Counted from the first letter of the stretch, positions 35,661 to 44,994 are shown. The stretch: 64,000 nucleotides of DNA from Pontibacter silvestris (GCF_020907275.1 NZ_JAJJWI010000001.1:362151-426150); one strand, 5' to 3'. The notes: a model not told the origin generated them from the sequence alone. Program-made: numbers and translations.

Positions 35661-36142
35661 GTAAATCCAATGGGTGGTACTATTATTCAATTTATGGTTT
35701 ATGAGTAGGAGTTCATGCTGTCTAATAATGTTGGGTTGCTAATGGTACGCTATCAAACCAGTTGTGCCTCAGTTATATCGTTAATAGGCATCCAATGGAT
35801 GTCAGTAGCATCAGCAGCAGCCACAGCCACTTATATAGAGAAGTAGTATATCTGATTTATATTGTTGCTTTAGTAAAGAAAAGAGTAATAACAACCTGTT
35901 AATGCTCTTTTAAAGTACTTTGGTGTATTAAATAATGTCTTTGTTCAGATGCTGTACTGCCTAAAAGTTGATATAAAGGCGAATATTCGCAGCAGGTGCA
36001 AGTAGTTCAGTTTAGTATAAACAGGCAACATATGTTCATATGAACTAACAGGCACATCTTTTCTGGCAGATAATTTAAAAAAGATTATATAAATTGCAGT
36101 TTAAGTTCAAACACTATTTAAGCCGGAATTTAAGTTCAATAG
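35661..36142. other. Upstream region of the hybrid kinase operon
   Basis: This 482-bp spacer is AT-rich. Apart from a small hairpin CATCC-AAT-GGATG (near 35788-35800), I see no gene or clear promoter in it. Confidence 0.5.
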
Positions 36143-39100
36143 ATGAATTCAATTAAGAATCTGAAAATCAGGGATAAGCTGTTAATCCTTCTTGTTTTAC
36201 TATTAATTCCTCTTTTTTATTTTGTTGTTTCTACTGTCCGGCGGGAAATAGAAGAGAATAATCGCATTGAACAGGAAACAGTCCAGCTGACGGAGTCAGA
36301 AAAAATATCTGATCTTATTCATGCTTTTCAAAAGGAGAGAGCTAGGATTTTAGCAGCCTCACAGGGGAATACAGCATTCCTGCTTGAGGCGCAGTCTTTA
36401 CGTAGGCAGACAGATGTGGTAAAACGAGAATTGGATTCTTTTCTGGAGAGTTCCGGTCATGCTTTCTCTGATCTTGCGATGCTGAATGAACTGCAAAAAT
36501 ATAGAAATGATGTAGACCGAAACCAGCTTAATGTTATAGAGTTTAGAGATTATTCTTCTATGCTGCTGGAAAGCATGCTGGACCGAATGGATGAGAATGC
36601 GATAGGCAGCAGTAATGTGGAGTTATCGCGTAAGCTTTCAAGCTTCAGGTATCTAGTGGGGGCAAAGGTGCAATTAGGTAGAATCAGAAGTTTGATGATG
36701 AATGTAATAGAATCAGGCAGCTTCACTTACGAGAATTATGCCAGTTTCACATCTTATCTTAATCTATATAATCAGAACTTAAGTGACTTTAACAGGTATG
36801 CGAGTAGAGAAGCTGCAAAAGATGTGCAGGATATTATATCATCTGCAAATCATAGAGATATAGCAGGTCTCATGCATGCCATTCAAATTAATCCGCAGAC
36901 TGACCTTTCGACTTATAATGCCGTTGCTGTTTTTAATGGGTTTTCAGCCAGCATTGAAGAATTTGCACGGGTAGAGAATCTGTTGGTTAGTAGAATCAGG
37001 AGCCAGCTGGATGAGGAGCAAGACCAGACGCAGCAGAACATGGTTGTGATGATTGGCTCACTCGTGCTAATTCTTGTGCTGGCAACACTGCTTTCCTTTT
37101 ACATTGTTAACCTTATCTCCACTTCACTTTCTTCATTAAGAACTGCTGCAGATCGTATCAGGGTGGGAGCAACTGATGTGACCATACCTATTAACAGTAG
37201 GGATGAAATTGGTGAAGTGGCAGAGTCTTTCAGAGGTGTTTTAAAAAGGAGCGCTTCCCTTACAAGAGTCGCACAGGCTATTGGAGAAGGTAATTATGAT
37301 GTAGAGGTACCGGTGCAAGGGCCTGAAGACAGCTTGAGCTATGCTATGAAAGACATGAAGGACAACCTGCATCGCTTTACTGTAGAAAATGAGAACAGAA
37401 GCTGGATTTTGACAGGAGTTTCGGAGCTGAATAATCTTATTACCGGAGACACCTCACTGGAAACTGTAGCAGAGAAAGTGGTTTCCTTTTTATGTGCTTA
37501 CACCAAATCAGAGGTTGGCATAATGTTCTTTAACAGCGATGGTGGAATACTGGAACCTGCCGCCAGCTATGGCATTAAGAACAGCACTAATGAGCTGGAA
37601 TCTTTTAAAGTGGGGGCAGGTAAAATAGGGCAGGCTGTTAGCGAGCAACAGGTAAAAGTACTGGAGGGAGTTACAGATGAGCACATGAAAATTCATACTG
37701 GCCTTGCAGAAATTGATCCGTCTACCATTATAATTTTACCACTGCAGTTTGCTTCGGCTGTAGTAGGTGCGATAGAGCTTGGTGCCCGACATAGGTATGA
37801 TCAGCTGGAACTTAAGTTTTTTGAGGCAGTTTCGGAACGCATTGCCGTAATGGTACATACGTTAAAAGCGCACCTTCAAACACAAGAGCTCCTATACGAA
37901 ACACAAAACCAGGCTGAAGAACTTGAAACGCAGCAGGAAGAACTGAGGCAGCTGAACGCTGAACTGAAAGCTTCTGAAGAAGAGTTACGGGTAAACCAGG
38001 AAGAACTGCAGGAAAAGAACTCAGAACTGGAAGAAAAAGCCCAACAGTTAGAGGAACAGTATGAAGCGCTGGAAGGAAAAAATAAAGCACTGGAAGATGC
38101 CAGAGAGGCCATAGAACTAAAGATTCAGCAGGTAGAGACAGTCAGCAAATATAAGAGTGATTTTCTGGCTAACATGTCGCATGAACTGCGCACACCTCTG
38201 AATAGTATTCTAATTCTTTCTAAGCTTTTGTCTGATGATCCTGACAAGACCCTAAGTACCAAACAGATCGACCATGCTCAGATTATCCATAGATCTGGCA
38301 ATGACCTGCTGAAACTGATTAATGAGATACTGGATCTATCTAAGATAGAGTCTGGCATGATTAAGCTTGAAATGGACGAGGTGAAGCTGGAGGATATTAA
38401 GCTGGAGCCTGTATTCAGAGAATTAGCTCTCAAAAAAAATATCAGGTTCAGCGAGCATTATACTCCTGGCAGGCTCGATACAATTACAACAGATCGCTTC
38501 CGTTTGGAGCAGATTCTTAAGAACTTTTTGAGCAACGCCATTAAGTTTACAGAAGAGGGTGGAGAAGTAGAACTCTCAATTTACTCGGTTACACAAAAAC
38601 CTAAGTTCAGATCGGAACAGCTTAATGAGCAAGCTGATATTGTTGCTTTCGCAGTGCGGGATACCGGTATAGGCATTCCTAAGGATAAGCAGGAGCTTGT
38701 TTTTGAAGCATTTCAGCAGGAAGATTCTTCTACTACACGTAAATATGGGGGCACAGGCTTAGGGCTAACCATTAATAAAGAACTGGCGGCTCTTTTAGGC
38801 GGTGAACTTCTACTGGAAAGTGAGCAGGGCGTAGGCAGTACTTTTACGCTTTACCTGCCACAAGTGCCTGCCCAGCAAATAGAAAAAGCCCCTGTTAAAG
38901 CACCGTCTGCTCCTGAAAAAAATAAAATAACTTCGGTAAGTCAGGCTTTTGAAGCAATAGAGTCAAATGGTAAGCAGGATACTTCAGTTCTTATTATTGA
39001 AGACGACAAGGGTTTTAGTGATATTCTTGCTGATTTTGCACAGGCTAAGAACTTTAAAGTGCATCAGGCATATACTGGTAACGATGGATTGCAGCTGGCT

Positions 39101-40150
39101 ACAGAGCAAAAGCCGGATGCTATTCTGCTCGATATAAACCTGCCTGATATTTCTGGATGGGATGTGCTGAAGCAGATCAGGGAAGACAATGATTTGCGCC
39201 ATGTGAACGTGCATGTTATGTCAGCTTACGATAAGGAGGTGATCGGCGATTTCCAGGAGAATGAGGAGTATCTTCCAAAGCCTGTAACGCTTGAAATGCT
39301 CAATAAAGCTTTTTCCTCTATCTCCGGCAGCTCAGACAAATCAATTGAGAAAATTCTGATAGTGGAGGACAATGAAATAGAAAACAGGGCCGTGGCAGAA
39401 CTGCTGCTTGCACATGGGTTGAAATCTTCCTCCGCATTTTCGGCGGAAGAAGCAGAGCAGAAACTTGCAAAACAGCGGGTAGATTGTATAATTCTTGACC
39501 TGAACCTGCCAGGCATGAAAGGGTATGAATGGATGCAGCGCATTAAATCCAAAAAAGGACAGGCCGATATACCAATTATTGTTTACTCTGGTAAGGATTT
39601 AAGCGAGGAGGAGGAAGCTAAGCTGAAAGAGTTTGCCAATACCATCATCATTAAGAATGAATATTCTTACCTGCGCCTGCTCGACGAGGTACAGCTGTTC
39701 CTGCATAAAGTAAACCAGAAACTTCCGCTGGGCAAAGATTTTAAAATGAAACTTCATGTTCCGGAAGAGGTACTGCATAGCAAGAAAGTATTGGTGGTAG
39801 ACGACGACGTAAGAAACGTTTATTCTCTGAGCAGTTTGCTGGAGCTGCACGGTATGGAGGTGGTTGTGGCTTACGACGGGAAAGAAGCCATTGAAAAACT
39901 ACAGGAAGAGAAAGGAATTGATATGGTGCTGATGGACATCATGATGCCTGAAATGGATGGGATTGAGGCAATCAAACAAATAAGGGGAAATCTGCGTTTG
40001 ACGCAGCTCCCGATTATTGCCTTAACTGCAAAAGCCATGAAAGGAGACCGTGAAAACTGCATAAAGGCAGGTGCATCGGACTATATCCCTAAGCCAGTGG
40101 ATACAGACAAACTATTAACATTAATGCGGGTGTGGCTTTATGAAAGTTGA
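36143..40150 (+). CDS. Large hybrid histidine kinase: NIT-like sensor, HAMP, GAF, HisKA, HATPase, three receivers
   Basis: This 1335-residue kinase has TM1 at about 13-32 and TM2 at about 300-326, with a periplasmic helical sensor between (about 33-299) that resembles a NIT domain (ISDLIHAFQKERARILAASQG). Then come HAMP (about 327-375), GAF (about 430-580), a long Gln/Glu-rich coiled coil (about 590-665), HisKA (FLANMSHELRTPLNSIL), HATPase (NAIKFTEEGGEV, DTGIGIPKDK, GTGLGLTI) and three receivers with phospho-acceptors in LLDINLPD, ILDLNLPG and LMDIMMPE. Receivers 1 and 3 end in KP motifs; receiver 2 has KN. The gene overlaps cheR by 11 bp and heads a four-gene operon with CheR, CheB and a receiver-kinase. 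Confidence 0.95.
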   Translation: MNSIKNLKIRDKLLILLVLLLIPLFYFVVSTVRREIEENNRIEQETVQLTESEKISDLIHAFQKERARILAASQGNTAFLLEAQSLRRQTDVVKRELDSFLESSGHAFSDLAMLNELQKYRNDVDRNQLNVIEFRDYSSMLLESMLDRMDENAIGSSNVELSRKLSSFRYLVGAKVQLGRIRSLMMNVIESGSFTYENYASFTSYLNLYNQNLSDFNRYASREAAKDVQDIISSANHRDIAGLMHAIQINPQTDLSTYNAVAVFNGFSASIEEFARVENLLVSRIRSQLDEEQDQTQQNMVVMIGSLVLILVLATLLSFYIVNLISTSLSSLRTAADRIRVGATDVTIPINSRDEIGEVAESFRGVLKRSASLTRVAQAIGEGNYDVEVPVQGPEDSLSYAMKDMKDNLHRFTVENENRSWILTGVSELNNLITGDTSLETVAEKVVSFLCAYTKSEVGIMFFNSDGGILEPAASYGIKNSTNELESFKVGAGKIGQAVSEQQVKVLEGVTDEHMKIHTGLAEIDPSTIIILPLQFASAVVGAIELGARHRYDQLELKFFEAVSERIAVMVHTLKAHLQTQELLYETQNQAEELETQQEELRQLNAELKASEEELRVNQEELQEKNSELEEKAQQLEEQYEALEGKNKALEDAREAIELKIQQVETVSKYKSDFLANMSHELRTPLNSILILSKLLSDDPDKTLSTKQIDHAQIIHRSGNDLLKLINEILDLSKIESGMIKLEMDEVKLEDIKLEPVFRELALKKNIRFSEHYTPGRLDTITTDRFRLEQILKNFLSNAIKFTEEGGEVELSIYSVTQKPKFRSEQLNEQADIVAFAVRDTGIGIPKDKQELVFEAFQQEDSSTTRKYGGTGLGLTINKELAALLGGELLLESEQGVGSTFTLYLPQVPAQQIEKAPVKAPSAPEKNKITSVSQAFEAIESNGKQDTSVLIIEDDKGFSDILADFAQAKNFKVHQAYTGNDGLQLATEQKPDAILLDINLPDISGWDVLKQIREDNDLRHVNVHVMSAYDKEVIGDFQENEEYLPKPVTLEMLNKAFSSISGSSDKSIEKILIVEDNEIENRAVAELLLAHGLKSSSAFSAEEAEQKLAKQRVDCIILDLNLPGMKGYEWMQRIKSKKGQADIPIIVYSGKDLSEEEEAKLKEFANTIIIKNEYSYLRLLDEVQLFLHKVNQKLPLGKDFKMKLHVPEEVLHSKKVLVVDDDVRNVYSLSSLLELHGMEVVVAYDGKEAIEKLQEEKGIDMVLMDIMMPEMDGIEAIKQIRGNLRLTQLPIIALTAKAMKGDRENCIKAGASDYIPKPVDTDKLLTLMRVWLYES

Positions 40151-40970
40151 AAAGGAGGAATTTTTCGAACAGGAGGTGGAGGCATTGATCGAAGATATTT
40201 ATAGCCAGTACGGGTACGATTTCAGTGGGTATGCCAGAGCCTCCGTGTACCGGCGGGTAAAGCGTTTCCTGAACAATAAAAATGTAAGTACGGTAGCAGA
40301 GTTGAAAAATAAGGTGCTGGACGATAGTTATTACTTCGAAAGCTTTCTGCAGGAGATCACTGTTAACGTAACCGAAATGTTCCGGGACCCTTCTTTTTTC
40401 CAGTCCTTGCGGAATAACGTGTTGCCTATGTTATCTACGTACCCTTTTATTAAAATATGGGATGCGGGCTGTTCAACCGGTGAAGAATTGTTCTCGCTGG
40501 CTATACTATTGCAGGAAGAGGGGCTGCTGGACAGAACCAAGATTTATGCCACTGACATTAATCAGAAAGTGCTGAAGCAGGCGAAAGAGGGTATTTTTCC
40601 GACATCTAACATTGCTGCTTATACCTCCGGTTATTATGCATCGGGAGGGAAGAAAGAATTTTCGAGCTACTACCTGAGCAATTATGGTAACATGAAGTTT
40701 GATTCTTCGCTTATAAAGAATGTGGTCTTTTACCCCCACAACTTGGCTACCGACTCCTCTTTTAATGAGTTTCATCTGGTACTTTGCCGCAACGTGCTTA
40801 TTTATTTTAACCGTGAGCTCCAGGAAAAGGTATTTAAATTATTTGATGATAGTCTTGTTGAATTAGGATATCTAGCCCTAGGGAAGAAAGAAACTCTGGC
40901 GATGTCCCAGATCAGCAGGAACTACAACTTTGTTGATAAAAATAACCGTATTTACCGCAAAGCAAGCTAA
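40140..40970 (+). CDS. CheR family protein-glutamate O-methyltransferase
   Basis: This 276-residue protein has the CheR N-terminal helical domain (about 1-75, YSQYGYDFSGYARASVYRRVKRFL) and the SAM-binding domain (KIWDAGCSTGEELFSLAILLQE motif I, then YATDINQKVLKQAK and LVLCRNVLIYFNRELQEKVF). Typical CheR methylates chemoreceptor glutamates. Here there is no chemoreceptor in the operon, so the target may be the coiled-coil region of the kinase encoded upstream. It overlaps the kinase by 11 bp and cheB by 1 bp. Confidence 0.95.
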   Translation: MKVEKEEFFEQEVEALIEDIYSQYGYDFSGYARASVYRRVKRFLNNKNVSTVAELKNKVLDDSYYFESFLQEITVNVTEMFRDPSFFQSLRNNVLPMLSTYPFIKIWDAGCSTGEELFSLAILLQEEGLLDRTKIYATDINQKVLKQAKEGIFPTSNIAAYTSGYYASGGKKEFSSYYLSNYGNMKFDSSLIKNVVFYPHNLATDSSFNEFHLVLCRNVLIYFNRELQEKVFKLFDDSLVELGYLALGKKETLAMSQISRNYNFVDKNNRIYRKAS

Positions 40971-41536
40971 TGGAAGCAACTCCGGAACTAATTGTGATAG
41001 GTGGATCCTGGGGCGGAATACAGGCTTCTTTGTCTATTCTGAAAGGGTTGCCGGCAAATTATAAAATACCCATTGTGCTGGTGTTGCATCGGCTACGAAG
41101 TATGGAAGGGGAGTTGCAGCATATTTATGAGAAAAAGCTGGCGCTAAAGGTAGAGGAGATAGAGGAAAAAGAAGAGATAAAAGCATGCCACGTGTACCTC
41201 GCTCCGGCTAATTATCACGTTCTGATTGAAAAGGACAGAACCTTTTCTCTGGATGTTTCAGAACTTGAGAATTATTCACGACCGTCTATTGATGTAACCT
41301 TTACCAGTGCTGTTGAAGTATTTGATGAAAATATGATAGGAATTCTTCTGAGCGGGGCCAACAAAGATGGAAGCTCCGGATTACAGGCTATCCGAAATGC
41401 AGGAGGCATCACTATTATACAGGACCCTGAAGAAGCTGAAGTAAGCACAATGCCTTTATCGGCTTTGGAACTTGTCCCGGATTGTAAGATAATGAAACTA
41501 GAGCGTATACAAGAATTTCTAAATTCCCTCGCATGA
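40970..41536 (+). CDS. CheB-type methylesterase domain protein lacking a receiver
   Basis: This 188-residue protein is the bare CheB C-terminal esterase domain. The catalytic triad residues are visible: S13 in GGSWGGIQ, H40 in LVLHRLRS, and the Asp in LLSGANKDGSSG. The usual N-terminal receiver that gates activity is missing, so the enzyme may be constitutively active or controlled by partner proteins. It overlaps cheR by 1 bp and the next receiver-kinase by 4 bp (ATGA). The adjacent gene's receiver could supply control in trans. Confidence 0.93.
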   Translation: MEATPELIVIGGSWGGIQASLSILKGLPANYKIPIVLVLHRLRSMEGELQHIYEKKLALKVEEIEEKEEIKACHVYLAPANYHVLIEKDRTFSLDVSELENYSRPSIDVTFTSAVEVFDENMIGILLSGANKDGSSGLQAIRNAGGITIIQDPEEAEVSTMPLSALELVPDCKIMKLERIQEFLNSLA

Positions 41537-42750
41537 TCATTAATCATTCTACTAAACCTGCTCTGCCACAAGAGCTATCTGTTCACCCGGTGAAGATACT
41601 CTTGGTGGATGACAGGCCTGAAAACCTGATCAGCCTGGAGAGTTTACTTACACAGGAAGGGGATAACATAACCTACCTGTTTGCAAGCTCCGGTGATGAG
41701 GCGCTTAAAATTGCTCTGAGAGAAGAGTTGGCTCTTATTCTGCTGGATGTGCAGATGCCGGATATGAATGGCTATGAAGTGGCCCGCTACCTGCGGAATA
41801 TCTCAAAAACGCGTGATATTCCTATCATTTTTGTGACGGCGATAGACGAGCAATCCTCTCATGTGGAAGAAGGTTTTGAGGCCGGTGCTGTAGATTTTTT
41901 GTTTAAGCCTTTACACCCCTATATCACCAAAGCTAAAGTATCGTCTTTTGTAAGATATTATCTTCAGAAAAAAGAGCTTAAAGAAGCCAATAAACTGGCT
42001 CTGGAACTAAATAACGAACTGGAGAAGCGGGTAAAAGAACGTACAAAAGAATTAACCAGAATCAATAAGGATCTGGATAATTTCATCTACACTGCATCTC
42101 ACGATCTAAAGGCTCCTATTAATAACATTGAAGGTTTGGTGGCAGCACTGCAGGAAACCCTGCAAGAAAAGTTTATAAATGGGAGCGAAGAAGTTGCTCC
42201 TATTATGGAAATGATTCATGATGCAGTAAGCCGTTTTAAGACTACTTTATCGGATCTGACAGAAGTAGCAAAAGCTCAGTATACAGAAGCAGAGGCAAAG
42301 GATAGAATCTATTTTCAGGAAATACTGGAGGATGTAAAAATCAATATTCAAGGCCTGATAGAAGAATCAGAGGCAGAAATAACCGTAGATTTTTCTAAAG
42401 CACCTGAACTGGTTTACTCTAGGAAGAACCTCCGTAGCATTATGTATAACTTGGTATCAAATGCTATTAAGTACAGGTCGCCGGAGAGAAAACCTGAAAT
42501 AACTATTACTTCCTTTGCTGTAGATTCCTTCGTTGTTTTATCTGTGCGGGATAATGGGCTTGGCATAAGAGAGGAAGATCAGGCGAAGGTTTTCGGTATG
42601 TTCAAAAGGTTACACGACCATATTGAAGGCACAGGAGTAGGAATGGCTATAGTAAAGCGAATGGTTGAAAACGGGGATGGGAGAATAGAACTAGAAAGTG
42701 AGGTTGGTAAAGGTTCTGTTTTTGATATTTATCTGAAGTGTAAAGCATAG
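41533..42750 (+). CDS. Receiver-histidine kinase (REC-HisKA-HATPase)
   Basis: This 405-residue cytoplasmic protein has an N-terminal receiver (acidic D26-D27, phospho-acceptor D72 in LLDVQMPDMNG, KP near 128), a short coiled coil (ELEKRVKERTKELTRIN), a HisKA domain (YTASHDLKAPINNIEG) and a HATPase domain (NLVSNAIKYRS, DNGLGI, GTGVGMAIVKRM). It closes the kinase-CheR-CheB operon. It has no membrane segment. It may read the phosphorylation state of the upstream kinase and pass it on. The start overlaps the CheB stop by 4 bp. Confidence 0.94.
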   Translation: MIINHSTKPALPQELSVHPVKILLVDDRPENLISLESLLTQEGDNITYLFASSGDEALKIALREELALILLDVQMPDMNGYEVARYLRNISKTRDIPIIFVTAIDEQSSHVEEGFEAGAVDFLFKPLHPYITKAKVSSFVRYYLQKKELKEANKLALELNNELEKRVKERTKELTRINKDLDNFIYTASHDLKAPINNIEGLVAALQETLQEKFINGSEEVAPIMEMIHDAVSRFKTTLSDLTEVAKAQYTEAEAKDRIYFQEILEDVKINIQGLIEESEAEITVDFSKAPELVYSRKNLRSIMYNLVSNAIKYRSPERKPEITITSFAVDSFVVLSVRDNGLGIREEDQAKVFGMFKRLHDHIEGTGVGMAIVKRMVENGDGRIELESEVGKGSVFDIYLKCKA

Positions 42751-42939
42751 TATTCTCATCTACAGAAAACACTTACTGCTGTGAAGTGGCGTCATTGGCT
42801 ACTATTAATAAGATGAATAACAGGCACCAACACCAAGCCTTCATTTTTGTTTGTTTCATATGGCTGTGTTACTCTCTGCCTAAGATTAGGAGTTTCATCA
42901 ACATTGCCCTATGGTGTTTTAAGTTAACGAGAGAATGTT

Positions 42940-43800
42940 TTAATCAACAATAGTCTTTATACTCTGTAATAGCGTTACATTCTGCAGTTTATAAGGCTTT
43001 TCTGGCAAGCTTAACAGAGGTGTAGTTAAATTCAGAGCAAGTTGCTTTGTTAAACTTTTATGAAAGAAATCTTCCACAACACTACGTTCATGTATAGACA
43101 CCGCCAATAAGTTTATGTTGTTTTCGTTCACAAAGGTCCTGAGGCCTGCTGCTACGTTAGTTGCCTTTACCTTTGCCACGCTAAACCTGTTGTTCGGGTA
43201 CTGCCCTGCTATATGCTGTAGCAAGTGCTCATCTATTGCATGGTGCTGGTGTGCTCCGGTGTTAACATTAACAATGTTTATTTCAGAGCCAAATGGTGCA
43301 GCAAAATGGAAGAGCTGTTTTAAAAATATCTCATCTTCATTAGCAAAATCAGAGGCATACGCTATTTTTTTTAAGCCCAGCAGGCGAGTCCCTGCTGGAA
43401 CAGCTAACACAGGGCATAATGCTGCTTTTATGAAAGAGGCAGTAGTTGTACCAAATACACTGTCTAAAAGTGAGTTTGCTCCTCTGGTACCCATTACTAT
43501 TAAATCCACCTGCTCGCTTACAACTAGTTCGTTTATTAGCTGGTTGAAAGGTCCATGTTCGCAGAAGCCGCCTACTTCAAACCTGAAGCCGTTTTCTAAC
43601 TGAATCTGTTTTACCTGCTCGTGAAGTTTATTGGAATAAAATTCCTTTAAAAGAGGAATGGGCGTAATGTACATTGGACTTTCGGTAGCAGTTAATACCT
43701 GCATGGGAAGTACATGAACCAAAAGCAATTTACTTCTGGTTAAGTTGGCCAACGCTATAGCGGAACAGATAGCTTGTGCTGCATTCTCAGAAAAATGTGC
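42940..43800 (-). pseudogene. 5'-truncated universal stress protein gene
   Basis: The frame encodes two UspA domains (GTRGANSLLDSVFGTTTASFIKAALCPVLAVP ends the first; PLLSLPEKP lies near the end of the second). Normal members begin MxxILVPTDFSxNA. Here the frame can be followed upstream of the TTG at 43752 through ALANLTRSK back to FSENAAQAICSAIALANL, but the first about ten residues (start and first beta strand) are missing and an in-frame TGA lies at about 43801. The break joins directly onto an IS630-type transposase. The gene therefore looks decapitated by an IS-linked deletion. A shortened protein from TTG 43752 or a later ATG remains possible. The intact paralogue is at 56799-57719. Confidence 0.8.
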
Positions 43801-44348
43801 TCACTTTGGCTCTGTTGCTCCAAGAGGGCCAAAGCCTGCTTCCGCACCTCATAAAGCTCCTTGTCAGGCTTGCCCTTTGGGGCTTTTCTTATCCTTTTGT
43901 ATCGGCAGCCACTTTTTTTAAGAAGCGCTTCAATGTTTTTAGGCTGAATTGCTTCCCTAAGTCTTGCTCTAGAATGAGCTTTGCCTGCTTTAGGCGCTGA
44001 CGTTCCTTTTCTACCGCTTGTCGAACTTTCTCTTTATCCGCTTCAGGATCCAGCACCTGTTTACGGCCTCTGCCCGGCTTTACCCGCAGCCCTTCTATAC
44101 CCTCTGCCTCATAGCGGTCAAGCCAACTGTTTACCGTTACGACATTGATCTGCAGAATACCGCCTACCTCTTTTGAAGCCCGGCCTTCGCTTTTCAACAG
44201 TACCAACTGGCAGTTCTTTCGAAAGGCGTGACTCTTGCCTGTGCGAAAACCTTCTGCAAGAGCTTTTCGCTCCTTTTCATTTAACTCAACCACTCGTATC
44301 TTTCCCATAATGGAACCTAAACACGATTCAACCTAAATTTGTCCCATT
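43801..44348 (-). mobile_element. Truncated IS630-family insertion sequence remnant
   Basis: The element holds the N-terminal part of an IS630-type transposase (helix-turn-helix region, 43889-44308) and, in the -1 frame, the start of the second part (SGCRYKRIRKAPKGKPDKEL and onward), which stops matching at about 43803 where universal stress protein sequence begins. The catalytic DDE part and that end of the element are gone. The outer end lies near 44348; inside it AACCTAAA occurs twice, 16 bp apart (44314 and 44330), likely transposase-binding sites. The exact end is uncertain. Confidence 0.78.
43889..44308 (-). CDS. IS630 family transposase, N-terminal part (orfA-like)
   Basis: This 139-residue frame carries the winged helix-turn-helix region of IS630 transposases (RASKEVGGILQINVVTVNSWLDRYEAEGIEGLRVKPGRGRKQ and FSLKTLKRFLKK). 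It ends shortly after an A7 run (TTAAAAAAAGTGG on the minus strand). A -1 slip at that run continues with typical IS630 sequence (GCRYKRIRKAPKGKPDKELY). The catalytic domain is absent because the element is truncated, so it cannot encode an active transposase. Confidence 0.85.
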   Translation of the reverse strand: MGKIRVVELNEKERKALAEGFRTGKSHAFRKNCQLVLLKSEGRASKEVGGILQINVVTVNSWLDRYEAEGIEGLRVKPGRGRKQVLDPEADKEKVRQAVEKERQRLKQAKLILEQDLGKQFSLKTLKRFLKKVAADTKG

Positions 44349-44381
44349 ACTTATTTAGGATGAAATTAATCGCTTAATAAC

Positions 44382-44395
44382 ATGATAACTATCAT
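44382..44395. promoter_or_regulatory. FNR-like palindrome (site 1)
   Basis: ATGAT-AACT-ATCAT matches the CRP/FNR family geometry (TTGAT-N4-ATCAA core). It lies about 35 bp outside the IS630 remnant, on the side that was upstream of the truncated universal stress gene, and 160 bp before the NuiA-like gene. The same sequence with another spacer occurs at 57948. Confidence 0.55.
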
Positions 44396-44555
44396 CTTTT
44401 CAGCAAAATAAGATCGAGAGAGAAGATTAGTAGAATAAAGTTTTAGAATAAGGCTAAGAAAATTAATCTTTTCATTTCTCTTTCTTTAACTAATCAGTTT
44501 AATTTAACTGATCAAAAATATTGAATGCTCATGTTGCTCTTAAGGAGCTACAGAT

Positions 44556-44948
44556 ATGGAAAGAGAAGAACTGGAAAATGAACTGACGAAAGCAGCTGAT
44601 GGCCTGTGGATGATGAGTGAGACAGACGCTCCTTTCGAATTTTATTATGCTGATAGCTCTGCTGGAGAAATGCCTGTTGCTGCATGGGCCAGCCAGGAGG
44701 GAAGCAATAAGGTAGAAGTAGAGGAATTGGACTACTTTTTCAGAAACATGCTGAAAGCACAGCCAAATGCAGCCATTACGCAGCAGGAAGAGGTAAATCA
44801 GTTTGGAGCTATGGTAACAAAACTTAAAAGCCTCTTGCAGGACGTAAAGGTTTATCGTATCGGTGAGGTAAGTGTAACTGCTTATATTGTTGGCAGGGCA
44901 GAGAATGGAGACATTGCAGGTTATAAAACACTGTTAGTAGAAACCTAA
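44556..44948 (+). CDS. NuiA-like nuclease A inhibitor family protein
   Basis: This 130-residue acidic cytoplasmic protein resembles Anabaena NuiA, the inhibitor of the non-specific nuclease NucA (ADGLWMMSETDAPFEFYYAD near the N-terminus, then VEVEELDYFFRNML and the C-terminal beta strands SVTAYIVGRAENGDIAGYKTLLVET). NuiA forms a tight 1:1 complex with its nuclease. The convergent neighbour, 62 bp away, is a secreted nuclease of the NucA type, which strongly supports the pairing. A short inverted repeat ATCAGTT/AACTGAT lies near 44490-44515, a possible operator. Confidence 0.85.
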   Translation: MEREELENELTKAADGLWMMSETDAPFEFYYADSSAGEMPVAAWASQEGSNKVEVEELDYFFRNMLKAQPNAAITQQEEVNQFGAMVTKLKSLLQDVKVYRIGEVSVTAYIVGRAENGDIAGYKTLLVET

Positions 44949-44955
44949 GCAATTA

Positions 44956-44994
44956 AAAAAGCGCCTCCATTATAGCAAAGTGGAGGCGCTTTTT
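44956..44994. terminator. Bidirectional terminator between inhibitor and nuclease genes
   Basis: AAAAAGCGCCTCCA (44956-44969) pairs perfectly with TGGAGGCGCTTTTT (44981-44994); loop 11 nt. A- and T-runs at both ends let it work from either side. Confidence 0.92.

Noticed and set aside
41521-41546. TGATCATTAATCA as a further FNR-like site
   Set aside because: The spacer is 5 bp instead of 4 and it lies at the start of a coding region.
43115-43603. 162-codon plus-strand frame over the universal stress pseudogene
   Set aside because: Antisense shadow; the minus strand clearly encodes UspA domains.
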